Positions 1-8,436 are shown, numbered from the stretch's first letter. The stretch: 12,205 bases of DNA from an uncultured Eubacteriales bacterium (GCA_902782475.1 CACZNR010000062.1:1-12205), one strand, 5' to 3'. Program-made: numbers and translations. Notes: generated from the sequence alone by a model not told the origin.

Positions 1-1002
1 GCTGTGGGAACGGGGACCATAAATGACATCTCAAAGACCATCTCCCGTATCAGCGGCAAGCCATATATCATAGTGGGAACTGCTCCATCCATGGACGGAT
101 TCGCTTCGGATACATCTTCAATGGTGGTGGACGGACTGAAGCTCTCTGTGAGCACCACGAGTCCGCTCGGAGTTATCATAGACACGAAGATACTGAAGGA
201 TGCTCCTTCAAGGATGATATGTGCCGGGGTCGGGGATCTTGCGGCCAAGTACATTAGCATCTGTGAATGGAAGATATCCCATATCATAAATGATGAATAT
301 TACTGTCCACATGTGGCAAACATTATGCTAAATTCACTTAAAAGCTGCATGGATAACCTTGAGAAGCTGAAACAGAGAGATGAAGAGGCTCTGGGAGTGG
401 TGGCAGAAGGGCTGGTGCTTGCAGGAATGGCCATGAGCTTTGCAGGAGTCACAAGACCGGCTTCTGGAATGGAACATTATTTCTCGCATATCTGGGACAT
501 GAGAGCACTGGAGTTCGGCTACAGGGAATACCTCCATGGAGAACAGGTGGGTGTTGGGACCCTCATAGCACTTGGTGTATATGAGAAGATAAGGAAGGTA
601 GTACCAGACAGGGAGAAGGCAAGGGAAAAGGTATATGGATTCTCCCTGGACAAGTGGAACGATCAGCTCAGGGAATTCCTTGGCAACAGCTCCAGGAACA
701 TGATCCTTCAGGAAAAGACAGAAGGAAAGTATGATCTCTCAAAATGGGAGACAAGGATAGACAGGATCATAGAGAGATGGGACGATATACTGGAAGTCAT
801 AAATGAACTGCCATCAAGACAGGAGATATATGACAAGTTTAAATACATAGGTGCCATGACTGATATCAGTGAGATGGATATATCAGAAGATACGGCCAGA
901 CAGACCTTCATGGTGACAAAAGACATCAGGGACAAATACATAGGGACCAGGCTACTCTTTGACCTTGGACTCATAGACGAATTCGCAGAGGAATTGTTTT
1001 GA
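1..1002 (+). CDS. sn-glycerol-1-phosphate dehydrogenase, AraM/EgsA family (5' partial)
   Basis: Cytoplasmic NAD(P)H-dependent enzyme of the iron-containing alcohol dehydrogenase superfamily. It reduces dihydroxyacetone phosphate to sn-glycerol-1-phosphate. The frame is open from base 1 and begins with the family's glycine-rich GTGTIND nucleotide-binding stretch, so about 90-100 N-terminal residues, including the first Rossmann strands, lie upstream. The metal-binding aspartate is visible in GVGDLAAK (Asp codon at 235-237), followed by histidines in SGMEHYFSH (His codons at 475-477 and 487-489) and in HGEQVG (535-537). These match the Asp/His/His site of the family. The C-terminal half is all-helical as expected. 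The stop TGA overlaps the TTG start of the flippase gene, so the two are translationally coupled. Other members of the superfamily (glycerol dehydrogenase, 3-dehydroquinate synthase) fit less well because of the GTIND and SGxEH motifs. The exact substrate is inferred from family. Confidence 0.88.
   Translation, partial: AVGTGTINDISKTISRISGKPYIIVGTAPSMDGFASDTSSMVVDGLKLSVSTTSPLGVIIDTKILKDAPSRMICAGVGDLAAKYISICEWKISHIINDEYYCPHVANIMLNSLKSCMDNLEKLKQRDEEALGVVAEGLVLAGMAMSFAGVTRPASGMEHYFSHIWDMRALEFGYREYLHGEQVGVGTLIALGVYEKIRKVVPDREKAREKVYGFSLDKWNDQLREFLGNSSRNMILQEKTEGKYDLSKWETRIDRIIERWDDILEVINELPSRQEIYDKFKYIGAMTDISEMDISEDTARQTFMVTKDIRDKYIGTRLLFDLGLIDEFAEELF
987..993 (+). promoter_or_regulatory. ribosome binding site for the flippase gene (TTG start)
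   Basis: AGAGGAA lies 5 bases before TTG at 999-1001, inside the end of the preceding gene. It supports the TTG as the start, because the nearest ATG codons in frame are well inside the conserved first membrane segments. Confidence 0.6.
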
Positions 1003-2567
1003 CAGATAACAGCACGATACTAGAAGGAAGCAGGACGGGTAATTCCATAAAGAATGTGGTATATGCCATTGTGGCGTACATCGCCAAGTTCCTTGCGTCA
1101 TTCTTTTTCAGGATGTTCTATATCAGGACTCTTGGAAATATGTATGCCGGTGTGGAAGGTGTATTTCAGGCCATACTCTATGTGATATCGCTTGCCGACC
1201 TTGGTCTTGAGGGAGTAATGAGCTTTTATCTTTACACTCCTATAGCATATGGCAACAGGAGAGAAATCAGCTCCATAATGTACAGATACAGAAAGTATTC
1301 CTTCTATATCCTTGCAGTCATAATGCTGCTCGGGCTTGTCTGCATGCCCCTCCTTCCGCTGTTTATTGCTGAGGGAGGAATACAGGAAAGCATATACATG
1401 CTTTTCTTTGCATATACGCTGTCCATAGCACTCGATTCCTTCAATAAGTATCAGAAAACATTTATAAATGCATGCCAGAAGCAGTACGTGACGACACTTG
1501 CCCATTATCTTTCAGGGGCACTTATGGATGTGCTGCAGATAGCCGTGATACTTACGATGAAAAATTTCCTTGTGTGCCTTTATCTTCAGGCACTTGGGAT
1601 CGTCATGGAATGGTTCCTGGAGAGGATGTATATAAAGAAAAAGTACGGGAACATCTACATACTCTTTAACCCTGTGGGGAAGAGGGTAAGAAAGGAAATG
1701 AGACCGTATCTTCGTGCAGTGTCCATGCATAAGGCCAGCGACATACTGCTGCAGTACGGAGACAATCTCATAGTGTCTGTGCTCTATGGCATAACTGTGA
1801 CGGGGATATATGCAAATTACAGATACATACTTTATGCCCTGAACAGTGTATTCTTCATGGTGCTTGAAAGCTGTGCTGCCGCCATAGGGGAACTGGTGGC
1901 AAAGAAGAGATATGATGACCAGAAAAGATTCTATTATTCGCTTCAGCTCATCAATTCATGGATATATGGCTTTGCAGGGACATGTCTTTACATACTGATG
2001 AATCCGTTCATAACTCTGTGGCTTGGGGAGGGATCCTTGTTCCCTGAACTTACCATGATACTCATAGTGCTCAAGTTCTACTTTGATGGAGTAAAGAAGG
2101 GAAGCATCATATACAGGGATGCCATGGGCCTTTTCATCCATGACAGGTTCCTTCAGTATGCAGAGATCATTATCATTGCCCTCATCTCATTTGTACTGTA
2201 TCTTCTTGGCATAGGCATCGAAGGAGTCCTTATAGCTGCCATTGCAGCGTATCTAATGACAGAGATGTGGTATCTTCCTGGACTCATATTCAGAAAAGGG
2301 CTTGGGACAAAGCCGGAAGCAGGCTTTTATCTCAAGGGAGCCCTGTATTTCATTTATATGATCGCGTCCTGTGCTGCAATGAGATACGTCACGGGTCTTT
2401 TGCCTTCCGGGACCATAGGAGCTTTCATCATACGGTTCCTGCTGTGCATGGTGATACCAAATCTCATATTCCTGGCACTTACCTGCAGGACAGCGGAGTT
2501 CCGCTATGTATACGGAAAGCTTGACAAGCATCTGTTCTCAAGATTCCGGAGAAAGGCGGTGGACTGA
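999..2567 (+). CDS. Wzx-like polysaccharide flippase (MOP superfamily membrane protein)
   Basis: Polytopic inner-membrane protein of 522 residues, the usual size for MOP-superfamily exporters that flip lipid-linked oligosaccharide units across the membrane. The N-terminus shows the typical pattern of this clade: a first helix at about 18-42, the RTLGNMYAGVEGVFQAIL segment at 44-60, and SLADLGLEG at 64-72. Further hydrophobic segments lie near 101-123, 130-148, 165-186 and 190-208, with several more pairs to the C-terminus, giving about 12-14 helices. It lacks a recognisable enzyme domain. It starts with TTG, overlapping the previous stop by 4 bp. Its neighbour, a glycerol-1-phosphate dehydrogenase, suggests that this pair is the end of a surface-polymer locus, possibly one whose polymer carries glycerol phosphate. 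The transported substrate cannot be read from the sequence. Confidence 0.85.
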   Translation: MTDNSTILEGSRTGNSIKNVVYAIVAYIAKFLASFFFRMFYIRTLGNMYAGVEGVFQAILYVISLADLGLEGVMSFYLYTPIAYGNRREISSIMYRYRKYSFYILAVIMLLGLVCMPLLPLFIAEGGIQESIYMLFFAYTLSIALDSFNKYQKTFINACQKQYVTTLAHYLSGALMDVLQIAVILTMKNFLVCLYLQALGIVMEWFLERMYIKKKYGNIYILFNPVGKRVRKEMRPYLRAVSMHKASDILLQYGDNLIVSVLYGITVTGIYANYRYILYALNSVFFMVLESCAAAIGELVAKKRYDDQKRFYYSLQLINSWIYGFAGTCLYILMNPFITLWLGEGSLFPELTMILIVLKFYFDGVKKGSIIYRDAMGLFIHDRFLQYAEIIIIALISFVLYLLGIGIEGVLIAAIAAYLMTEMWYLPGLIFRKGLGTKPEAGFYLKGALYFIYMIASCAAMRYVTGLLPSGTIGAFIIRFLLCMVIPNLIFLALTCRTAEFRYVYGKLDKHLFSRFRRKAVD

Positions 2568-2570
2568 GAA

Positions 2571-3254
2571 ATGGATGCTGAAAGAAGAGAAGAACTGTAT
2601 CACATAGTGAAGGAACGTTTTGAAAAGAACAGAGATACTGAAAATGCAGTTCAGATGAAAAGATACATGAAGGACAGGTTCCTGTTTTACGGGATACAGT
2701 CAGTAAATAGAAGGGAACTGTATCATGACGTCCTAAAGGAAGCAAAAGCAGAAAAAGTCATTGATTTCGATCTTCTGGACATATTCTATGACGATGAATA
2801 CAGGGAGATGAACTATTTTGTAATGGATGTCATAAGGACCATGTCAAAGCATATGACCATCACGGACATGAAAAGAGTTGAACGGTACATATCCGAAAAA
2901 CAGTGGTGGGATGTGATCGACAATCTTGCAGTCAGCATAGGCAACATAAAGGAAAAAACTGAACTTTTCGGTCTCATGGATGACTACTCGAAGATGGAAG
3001 ATATATGGTTCCGCAGGGTATCCATACTGTTTCAGCTGCAGTACAAGGATAAGACCGATACAGGACTTCTTTCAGAGATAATAGAACGGAACCTTGGTAC
3101 GGGAGAGTTCTTTATAGATAAGGCCATTGGGTGGGCATTGAGACAATATGCAAGGACAGACGCCCTGTGGGTCAGGGATTTTGTTGAAAAGAGAAAGGAT
3201 CGTCTGAGCAGGCTCAGCATAAGGGAAGCCCTCAGGCATACAGGTGATATATGA
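2571..3254 (+). CDS. DNA alkylation repair glycosylase, AlkD family (HEAT-like)
   Basis: Predicted cytoplasmic 7-methyl/3-methylpurine DNA glycosylase made of HEAT-like helical repeats. At 227 residues it has the family's usual length. The early MKRYMKDRFLFYGIQSVNRRE segment (29-49) matches the conserved 'YMKxxFxFxGI' entry of AlkD proteins. The active-site signatures are present: QWWDVIDNLA at 111-120 gives Trp113 and Asp117, which match Trp109 and catalytic Asp113 of Bacillus cereus AlkD by spacing. WFRR at 146-149 gives the basic residue, and AIGWALRQYARTD at 185-197 gives Trp188 and Arg191 (Trp187/Arg190 in AlkD). All the catalytic cleft residues therefore seem retained. The ATG follows the flippase stop by 3 bp, with GGTGG a few bases upstream as a plausible binding site. 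The gene ends in an ATGA overlap with the next. Residue equivalences rest on remembered family knowledge, not an alignment. Confidence 0.85.
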   Translation: MDAERREELYHIVKERFEKNRDTENAVQMKRYMKDRFLFYGIQSVNRRELYHDVLKEAKAEKVIDFDLLDIFYDDEYREMNYFVMDVIRTMSKHMTITDMKRVERYISEKQWWDVIDNLAVSIGNIKEKTELFGLMDDYSKMEDIWFRRVSILFQLQYKDKTDTGLLSEIIERNLGTGEFFIDKAIGWALRQYARTDALWVRDFVEKRKDRLSRLSIREALRHTGDI

Positions 3255-3766
3255 ACAGGGAACTAGTCATAGAATCAAGCCTTGAAAAGGGCGACTTCAG
3301 AAGACTTACATATTGGAACATGTTTGGCAGGAACAGGCTGGTGCCTGTGATATTTGCAGTATTTTTCATTGCGGGGATGCTTCTGATATTTCTTGGCGGC
3401 AGCAATGTGCAGCTGAAGGTCGGGGGACTGTTTGCAGCAGTATCTCCCCTTATAGCCTTGATAATGGTGGAGTTCAACATATGGACAGTTTCAAGAAGAG
3501 GCAACATCGAGGAACGTACATATGGCAGATATACCATATCGGACATCGGCATAAGGGCTGATGCGGACTATCTGGAAGACCCTCTGATATATAACTGGAG
3601 GAACATAGAGTCTGTCTATGAGAACAGGTATTTTTATGTGATATTCATAAACAGGATACAGACGATAACCATAAGAAAGACTGACATCAATGATGATCAG
3701 GAGAAACGGCTTCGTGCATATCTGAGAGAGTACATCAGGAAAGACAGGAATCATCTGAATGGATAA
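3251..3766 (+). CDS. YcxB-like membrane protein
   Basis: Small membrane protein of 171 residues with two predicted helices close together (about 29-50 and 57-77). They are preceded by a polar N-terminal strand region (ELVIESSLEKGDFRRL) and followed by a soluble C-terminal domain of about 90 residues. In that domain YTISDIGIRAD, YNWRNIESVYENRYFYVIFIN and the closing RAYLREYI helix match the pattern of the YcxB-like family: a PH-like beta domain with the W..I.. motif after two membrane helices. The domain is most likely cytoplasmic. The molecular role is not known for the family. It is wedged between alkD and the U32 gene with overlaps on both sides (ATGA at 3251-3254, and 8 bp with the next gene), so it must be co-translated with them. 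Assignment is from pattern recognition. Confidence 0.6.
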   Translation: MNRELVIESSLEKGDFRRLTYWNMFGRNRLVPVIFAVFFIAGMLLIFLGGSNVQLKVGGLFAAVSPLIALIMVEFNIWTVSRRGNIEERTYGRYTISDIGIRADADYLEDPLIYNWRNIESVYENRYFYVIFINRIQTITIRKTDINDDQEKRLRAYLREYIRKDRNHLNG

Positions 3767-6017
3767 CAGGATAGAACTGCTGGCACCTGCAGGAGATATA
3801 GACATTGCAAAGGCTGCCATAAATGCCGGAGCAGATGCCGTATACATAGGGGGCAGATGGAGCGCCAGGGCATATGCAAAGAATCTGAATGATGAAGAGA
3901 TAGGAGAACTGGTAAGATATGCCCATCTTCGTGGGCGTAAGGTGTATGTTGCCCTCAATACCATGCTGTACAACTCTGAGCTTCAGGATGCTCTTGACTA
4001 TACGGCTGTCCTGCAGGGACTCAGGGTGGACGCCATAATAGCTTCGGATCTCGGATATATCTCTGAGGTTGGAAAGAGATTTAGCATACCGATACATGCA
4101 AGCACTCAGCTCAGTGTCTCTTCTAAAGAAGGAGCGGAATTCCTTAAAAACCTGGGAGTCACAAGGATAGTGCCAGCCAGGGAGTGCAGCTTTGCAGAGA
4201 TAGACGAGATGAAAAGGACAGGACTTGAGATAGAGCTCTTCTGTCATGGAGCACTCTGTTCATCAGTCTCAGGGGCATGCCTCATAAGCGGAATGATAAG
4301 TGACAGGAGCGGAAACAGGGGGACCTGTGCGCAGATATGCCGCCAGAAGTTCCTTCATGACGACAGGGAAGGGCATTTTCTCAACACTAGAGACCTGTGT
4401 ACAGTTTCTCTTGTGGATACCTTCATAAGGAAGGGCATAACTTCCCTCAAGATCGAAGGAAGGATGAAAAATGTGGATTACGTCGTATCCACCGTAAGAA
4501 ATTACAGAAAACTGATAGATGAAGGGGCATCTGATGCGGAACAGATAATGGATGAGCTCAGGATCTCATTCAACAGGGGTGGCTTTACGGAAGGATACTT
4601 CAGGGGAAAGAAGGATGTAGACTACATATCCGATAATTCCCATAAGGGACTTCTTGTCGGAACAGTAAGGAAAGCAGAAAAGGGAAGGATCCTTGTAGAG
4701 TGCACATATCCCCTCGGGAAGGGCGACAGCATAGAGATAGACGGCAGAGGATTCAGGATAGAAAAGGCAGAACTCATGGACGGACTTACCTGCATCCATA
4801 CAAGGGAAAGCTTTGCTGCAGGTCAGAAAGTCTATCTGAAACAGTCAGAAGCTCTCCTTCAGAAGAACAGGATCTCCGGGTCGGATGATTACAGAAGAGA
4901 GGTCCGGTTCAGACTCGATGCCGAAGAAGGAAAGAAAGCGGTGCTGAGTGCAGAAAGCAATGGAAGCGAAGCTGCTGTCAGTGCAGACATCCCGGAGACT
5001 GCAAAAAAGGAACCTTCCTCGGAACTCATGGAAAAGAGCCTGAGAAAGACTGGAGGGACCATATATGACGTATCAGAGGTGGAGATACATATAAAGGGGA
5101 CACCTTTCATAAGCACCTCACTTCTGAACAGCATGAGAAGAGATGTGCTGGAGAAACTTGATGACCGCATACTGTCCGGCTTTTCCTATGCTGACAAGGA
5201 GTATTCTCCGTGCTTCAGAGAGAGAAAAGAGACAGCCGTGAGATATATCGCAGTTGAAACAGATGATGGAAGGTCCATAGATGGATTTGATCCGGAAAAG
5301 GTATCAAGGATCTATTTCATCCCGAGGACCGAAGCTGATCTGGGACTGTTCAGGGAAAGGAAAAAGATACCCATGTATCTTGTGGTACCGCCCTTTATAT
5401 CAGAAGCATCAGGAAAACTCATCAGGCAGATGATATCATCAGGAAGATATCAGGGACTTAAGGGCATCGTGGGAGGGAACATCAATTCCTTTTCCCTGGC
5501 ATATGAATACGGGCTGGATCTTGTGACTGATTACTGGCAGAATGTCAGTAACGACAGGACAATAAGGCTCCTGGAAGATACCGGAGCATCAAACATCACA
5601 TATTCCACGGAATGTGACATATGGAACCTATCAGGAAATGACAATGATTCTCTGGAGATGCTGGTATACGGCAACATGGATCTTATGAACATCTGTCATG
5701 ATATTGAAGGATTCTCCCTGGATGACATAAGAAAAGGAAGAGCAGAGATATCAAATGGTGGTAACAGCTTCAGCCTCAGAAGCACTTATCTTGGCAGGGA
5801 TTATCTGAGGCTCTGCAACGGGAAGACACTTTACATAACTGAGACTGACAGGATCAGGGAAAAAGGGATATCAGGAATAAGACTCATATACAGCGATAAC
5901 AGGCCTTTTGCGGATATACTTGATTATTACTACAGGAGCTTTATCATTGGAGAAAAGGCAACACCCCCAAAGATAGGTGGTGTAACAAGAGGACATTTTA
6001 CAAAGGGAGTAAACTGA
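3759..6017 (+). CDS. U32 family protein with DUF3656, RlhA-like (probable rRNA hydroxylation factor)
   Basis: Cytoplasmic protein of 752 residues, the long form of the U32 family. Members were named peptidases, but characterised ones (E. coli RlhA, TrhP, UbiU/UbiV) support hydroxylation of RNA or quinones with an Fe-S cluster. RlhA, also long and carrying DUF3656, makes 5-hydroxycytidine in 23S rRNA. The N-terminal half is the U32 barrel: ELLAPAGD at 6-13, GADAVYIGG at 24-32, HASTQLS at 113-119, then the signature ELFCHGALCSSVSGACLISG at 159-178 and GNRGTCAQICR at 185-195. Cys167, Cys174, Cys190 and one of Cys194/Cys214 are likely cluster ligands, and SLKIEGRMK follows at 229-237. DUF3656 covers about 375-495, and a conserved C-terminal region ends in TRGHFTKGV. 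AGGAA sits 8 bases before the ATG, and the start overlaps the previous gene by 8 bp. True peptidase activity is unlikely. RNA target inferred. Confidence 0.85.
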   Translation: MDNRIELLAPAGDIDIAKAAINAGADAVYIGGRWSARAYAKNLNDEEIGELVRYAHLRGRKVYVALNTMLYNSELQDALDYTAVLQGLRVDAIIASDLGYISEVGKRFSIPIHASTQLSVSSKEGAEFLKNLGVTRIVPARECSFAEIDEMKRTGLEIELFCHGALCSSVSGACLISGMISDRSGNRGTCAQICRQKFLHDDREGHFLNTRDLCTVSLVDTFIRKGITSLKIEGRMKNVDYVVSTVRNYRKLIDEGASDAEQIMDELRISFNRGGFTEGYFRGKKDVDYISDNSHKGLLVGTVRKAEKGRILVECTYPLGKGDSIEIDGRGFRIEKAELMDGLTCIHTRESFAAGQKVYLKQSEALLQKNRISGSDDYRREVRFRLDAEEGKKAVLSAESNGSEAAVSADIPETAKKEPSSELMEKSLRKTGGTIYDVSEVEIHIKGTPFISTSLLNSMRRDVLEKLDDRILSGFSYADKEYSPCFRERKETAVRYIAVETDDGRSIDGFDPEKVSRIYFIPRTEADLGLFRERKKIPMYLVVPPFISEASGKLIRQMISSGRYQGLKGIVGGNINSFSLAYEYGLDLVTDYWQNVSNDRTIRLLEDTGASNITYSTECDIWNLSGNDNDSLEMLVYGNMDLMNICHDIEGFSLDDIRKGRAEISNGGNSFSLRSTYLGRDYLRLCNGKTLYITETDRIREKGISGIRLIYSDNRPFADILDYYYRSFIIGEKATPPKIGGVTRGHFTKGVN
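6002..6009 (+). promoter_or_regulatory. ribosome binding site for mutS2 (TTG start)
   Basis: AAAGGGAG lies 9 bases before TTG at 6019-6021. An in-frame TAA at 6010-6012 blocks any earlier start, and the next in-frame ATG is about 34 codons in, past the conserved LEFDKI opening. TTG is therefore the only sensible start. Confidence 0.65.
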
Positions 6018-6018
6018 A

Positions 6019-8382
6019 TTGGACGAGATCGTTAATCAAAAACTTGAATTTGACAAGATACGGGAACTTTTAATAGATAAGGCATACTCAGCAGGAGCAA
6101 AGAAGGCGCTATCTGAACTCATGCCGTCTGATAACAGGGAAGAAGTGGAGAAACTTCTGCAGGAGACTTCTGAAGCGGAACACGTGATACTTACGGCAAC
6201 GTCATTTCCTGTGACTGCATTTGACAGTGTAAACGAAGAACTTTCAAGGCTCAGGGCAAGGGCATCACTTTCCTGTGCTGAGCTCTTAAGGGTAAACAAT
6301 GTCCATAAGGCTGCCAAAAGAGCGAAGCAGGTGCTGACAGCAGAGGATGAAGCAGTCGTTTCCCTGAGAGAGATCGCAGAAGGACTCTATTATGACAATG
6401 AGCTCATAAAGACCATAGATAATGCGATCCTGAGTGATGAAGAGATAGCTGATACTGCTTCTCCGGAACTCAGAGACATAAGAAGAAAGATTAAAAATGC
6501 AAATGCATCCATAAGGGACAGGCTCAATCAGATAATACACAGCAAGGAAAAATCCCAGTATCTACAGGAAGCCATAATTACCCAGAGAGAGGGCAGATTC
6601 GTGGTACCTGTAAGACAGGAATACCGTTCACAGATACCCGGCCTTATCCACGGACAATCATCAAGCGGAGCTACGCTTTTTGTGGAGCCAATGAATGTGG
6701 TTGAGGCAAATAATGAGCTGAGACTTCTGGAGGAAGAGGAACGAAGGGAGATAATAAGGATACTCCGGGACATCAGCCTCATGGCATCTGAAAGTGTCCG
6801 GGAGCTTCAGGAAGATATAGACATACTTATAAGACTGGACATCATATTTGCAAAGGCAAATCTTGCAATAAGCATGAAAGCCTTCAGACCTGTCATAAGT
6901 GACGGGAGAAAGATACGCATACTTCAGGGAAGGCATCCTCTCATAGACAGGGACAAGGTCATCCCGGTCACAGTGGAAGTGGAGGAAGAGATCAATACTC
7001 TTATAATCACAGGCCCTAATACAGGTGGAAAGACAGTGACCCTGAAGCTCATAGGTCTCTTTGCACTTATGTGTCAGTCCGGCATGTTCATACCTGCCAT
7101 GGAGGGAAGTGAGCTTCCCATATTCAGCGGAGTCTATGCTGACATCGGCGATGAGCAGAGCATAGAACAGTCTCTTTCCACTTTCAGTTCTCACATGAAG
7201 AACATAATCTTCATACTGAGAAAGGCAGACGAAAACTCCCTGGTGCTCATAGATGAGCTAGGAGCGGGCACTGACCCGGAAGAAGGCACTGCTCTTGCAC
7301 TTGCAATACTTAACGAGCTTACAAACAGAGGTGCGCATATATTTGCCACCACACATTACGGTGAGATAAAGGCATATGCAATGAAGAATGACAGGTTTGA
7401 AAATGCATCAATGGAGTTTGATCCTGAATCCCTTAAACCTACATTCAGACTTGTGATGGGGATAGCCGGAGCAAGCAATGCCTTCCTCATATCAAAAAGG
7501 CTCGGGCTCAAGGATTATATCATAGACAGTGCAAGATCCTTCATGAGTGAAGAGAGAGTACGCTATGACGAGCTGGTGCTGGAAGCCGAGAGATCCAGAA
7601 AGGCAGCTGACAGAAAGATGACCATGCTCTCTTCCAGGGAGCAGGAGCTTCGTGAGACCGAACAGAGGATAAAGAGGATGGAGAACGAAGCCTCCAAGAA
7701 GAGGGAGGAATATCTTCTCAAGGCCAGGGAGGATGCTCTTAAGATCATAAAGGATGCAAAGGATGAAACAGAAAGGATCCTTAAGGAAGCCAGAAAGACC
7801 AGAAGAGAGAACGAGAGCGATGCCACCAGGACTACCGAAAGGATCAGGGGAGATCTGAAGGAAAGGACTGATATCCTGGAAAGGCAGATAGGGGCTTCAA
7901 AAGATGATGAAAGAAGGAACAAAAAACTGGACCCTGCGTCTATATATGTGGGACAGGAAGTCCATGTAATAAGCTTCAATGTGGATGGTATAGTCCAGTC
8001 GCGGCCTGACCAGAAGGGAAATGTCACTGTACAGGCAGGCATAATGACCATAGAGATAAACGTTTCTGACCTGGAGGAGAAGAAAGTCGCAGCCAAGAAG
8101 TATGAGCGTACATCCAGCGTCAGCCTGAACAGAAAGATGACATCCCTTTCAGTAAACATAACCGGCAAGACTGTGGATGAAGGAATAATGGAAGTGGACA
8201 AGTATCTGGATGATGCATTCCTGAGCGGTCTTAAGGAAGTCACCATCATACATGGAAAAGGCACAGGTGCACTGAGAAAAGGGGTCCAGGACTATCTGAG
8301 ACGCCATAAGCATGTAAAGAGCTTCAGGAACGGCAATTTCAGCGAGGGAGCAGAAGGTGTGACTGTGGTGACACTGAAGTAG
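6019..8382 (+). CDS. mutS2: MutS2 family ATPase (endonuclease MutS2 / ribosome-splitting factor)
   Basis: Full-length MutS2 at 787 residues. It opens with LEFDKIRELL and a helical lever/core region (about 1-290). The MutS ATPase domain has Walker A GPNTGGKT at 332-339, Walker B LVLIDELGAGTDP at 408-420, and the TTHYGEIK signature at 444-451. A long charged coiled coil follows (about 510-635), then a small KOW-type beta domain (about 640-690) and a C-terminal Smr domain (about 710-787). MutS2 lacks the mismatch-recognition domain of MutS. Known roles are suppression of homologous recombination and, in Bacillus subtilis, binding collided ribosomes and splitting them for rescue. The Smr domain keeps HGKGTGALRKGV (745-756), but the usual LDLRG motif reads VNITG at 712-716. 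Translation starts at TTG, one base after the U32 stop, so the two are coupled. A 72-bp gap with promoter signals follows, which marks the probable end of the operon. Confidence 0.96.
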   Translation: MDEIVNQKLEFDKIRELLIDKAYSAGAKKALSELMPSDNREEVEKLLQETSEAEHVILTATSFPVTAFDSVNEELSRLRARASLSCAELLRVNNVHKAAKRAKQVLTAEDEAVVSLREIAEGLYYDNELIKTIDNAILSDEEIADTASPELRDIRRKIKNANASIRDRLNQIIHSKEKSQYLQEAIITQREGRFVVPVRQEYRSQIPGLIHGQSSSGATLFVEPMNVVEANNELRLLEEEERREIIRILRDISLMASESVRELQEDIDILIRLDIIFAKANLAISMKAFRPVISDGRKIRILQGRHPLIDRDKVIPVTVEVEEEINTLIITGPNTGGKTVTLKLIGLFALMCQSGMFIPAMEGSELPIFSGVYADIGDEQSIEQSLSTFSSHMKNIIFILRKADENSLVLIDELGAGTDPEEGTALALAILNELTNRGAHIFATTHYGEIKAYAMKNDRFENASMEFDPESLKPTFRLVMGIAGASNAFLISKRLGLKDYIIDSARSFMSEERVRYDELVLEAERSRKAADRKMTMLSSREQELRETEQRIKRMENEASKKREEYLLKAREDALKIIKDAKDETERILKEARKTRRENESDATRTTERIRGDLKERTDILERQIGASKDDERRNKKLDPASIYVGQEVHVISFNVDGIVQSRPDQKGNVTVQAGIMTIEINVSDLEEKKVAAKKYERTSSVSLNRKMTSLSVNITGKTVDEGIMEVDKYLDDAFLSGLKEVTIIHGKGTGALRKGVQDYLRRHKHVKSFRNGNFSEGAEGVTVVTLK

Positions 8383-8395
8383 GTACTTGTAACAA

Positions 8396-8415
8396 ATTAT
8401 TCATATTGAAGTAAT
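8396..8415. repeat. imperfect AT-rich inverted repeat upstream of the response regulator gene
   Basis: ATTATTCA and TGAA-G-TAAT flank a TAT centre and can pair over 8 bases with one bulged G. The arm ends on the first base of the TATAAT box and covers much of the expected -35 to -10 space. It could be an operator for a regulator. As a terminator for mutS2 it is poor, because the stem is nearly all A-T and no T-run follows. It may also be chance in AT-rich DNA. Confidence 0.3.
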
Positions 8416-8420
8416 ATAAT
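8415..8420 (+). promoter_or_regulatory. probable -10 box of the promoter for the response regulator-kinase-htrA genes
   Basis: A perfect TATAAT stands in the only sizeable gap between genes before the response regulator. Transcription would start near 8427, upstream of the binding site at 8437-8446. There is no good -35: the 16-18 bp spacing falls on AAACAAAT-like sequence, and the closest TTG-containing match (TTGTAA at 8387-8392) is 22 bp away, too far. If real, the promoter is weak or needs an activator such as the response regulator itself. Confidence 0.5.
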
Positions 8421-8436
8421 AGAATGGAAATATTAT

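Noticed and set aside
3759..6017. Annotation of the U32 gene as a collagenase or protease
   Set aside because: The conserved cysteines and the long DUF3656 form fit the Fe-S hydroxylation-factor group (RlhA type). No protease catalytic residues can be pointed to.
7563..8264. 233-codon open frame on the minus strand
   Set aside because: It lies wholly opposite mutS2, where a biased, charged coiled-coil coding sequence keeps the antisense frame free of stops. The product is a Ser/Leu/Phe-rich shadow with no family pattern.
8406..8436. Alternative promoter TTGAAG / TATTAT
   Set aside because: Spacing is 19 bp and both boxes are imperfect. Transcription would start within or after the ribosome binding site, so TATAAT at 8415-8420 is preferred.
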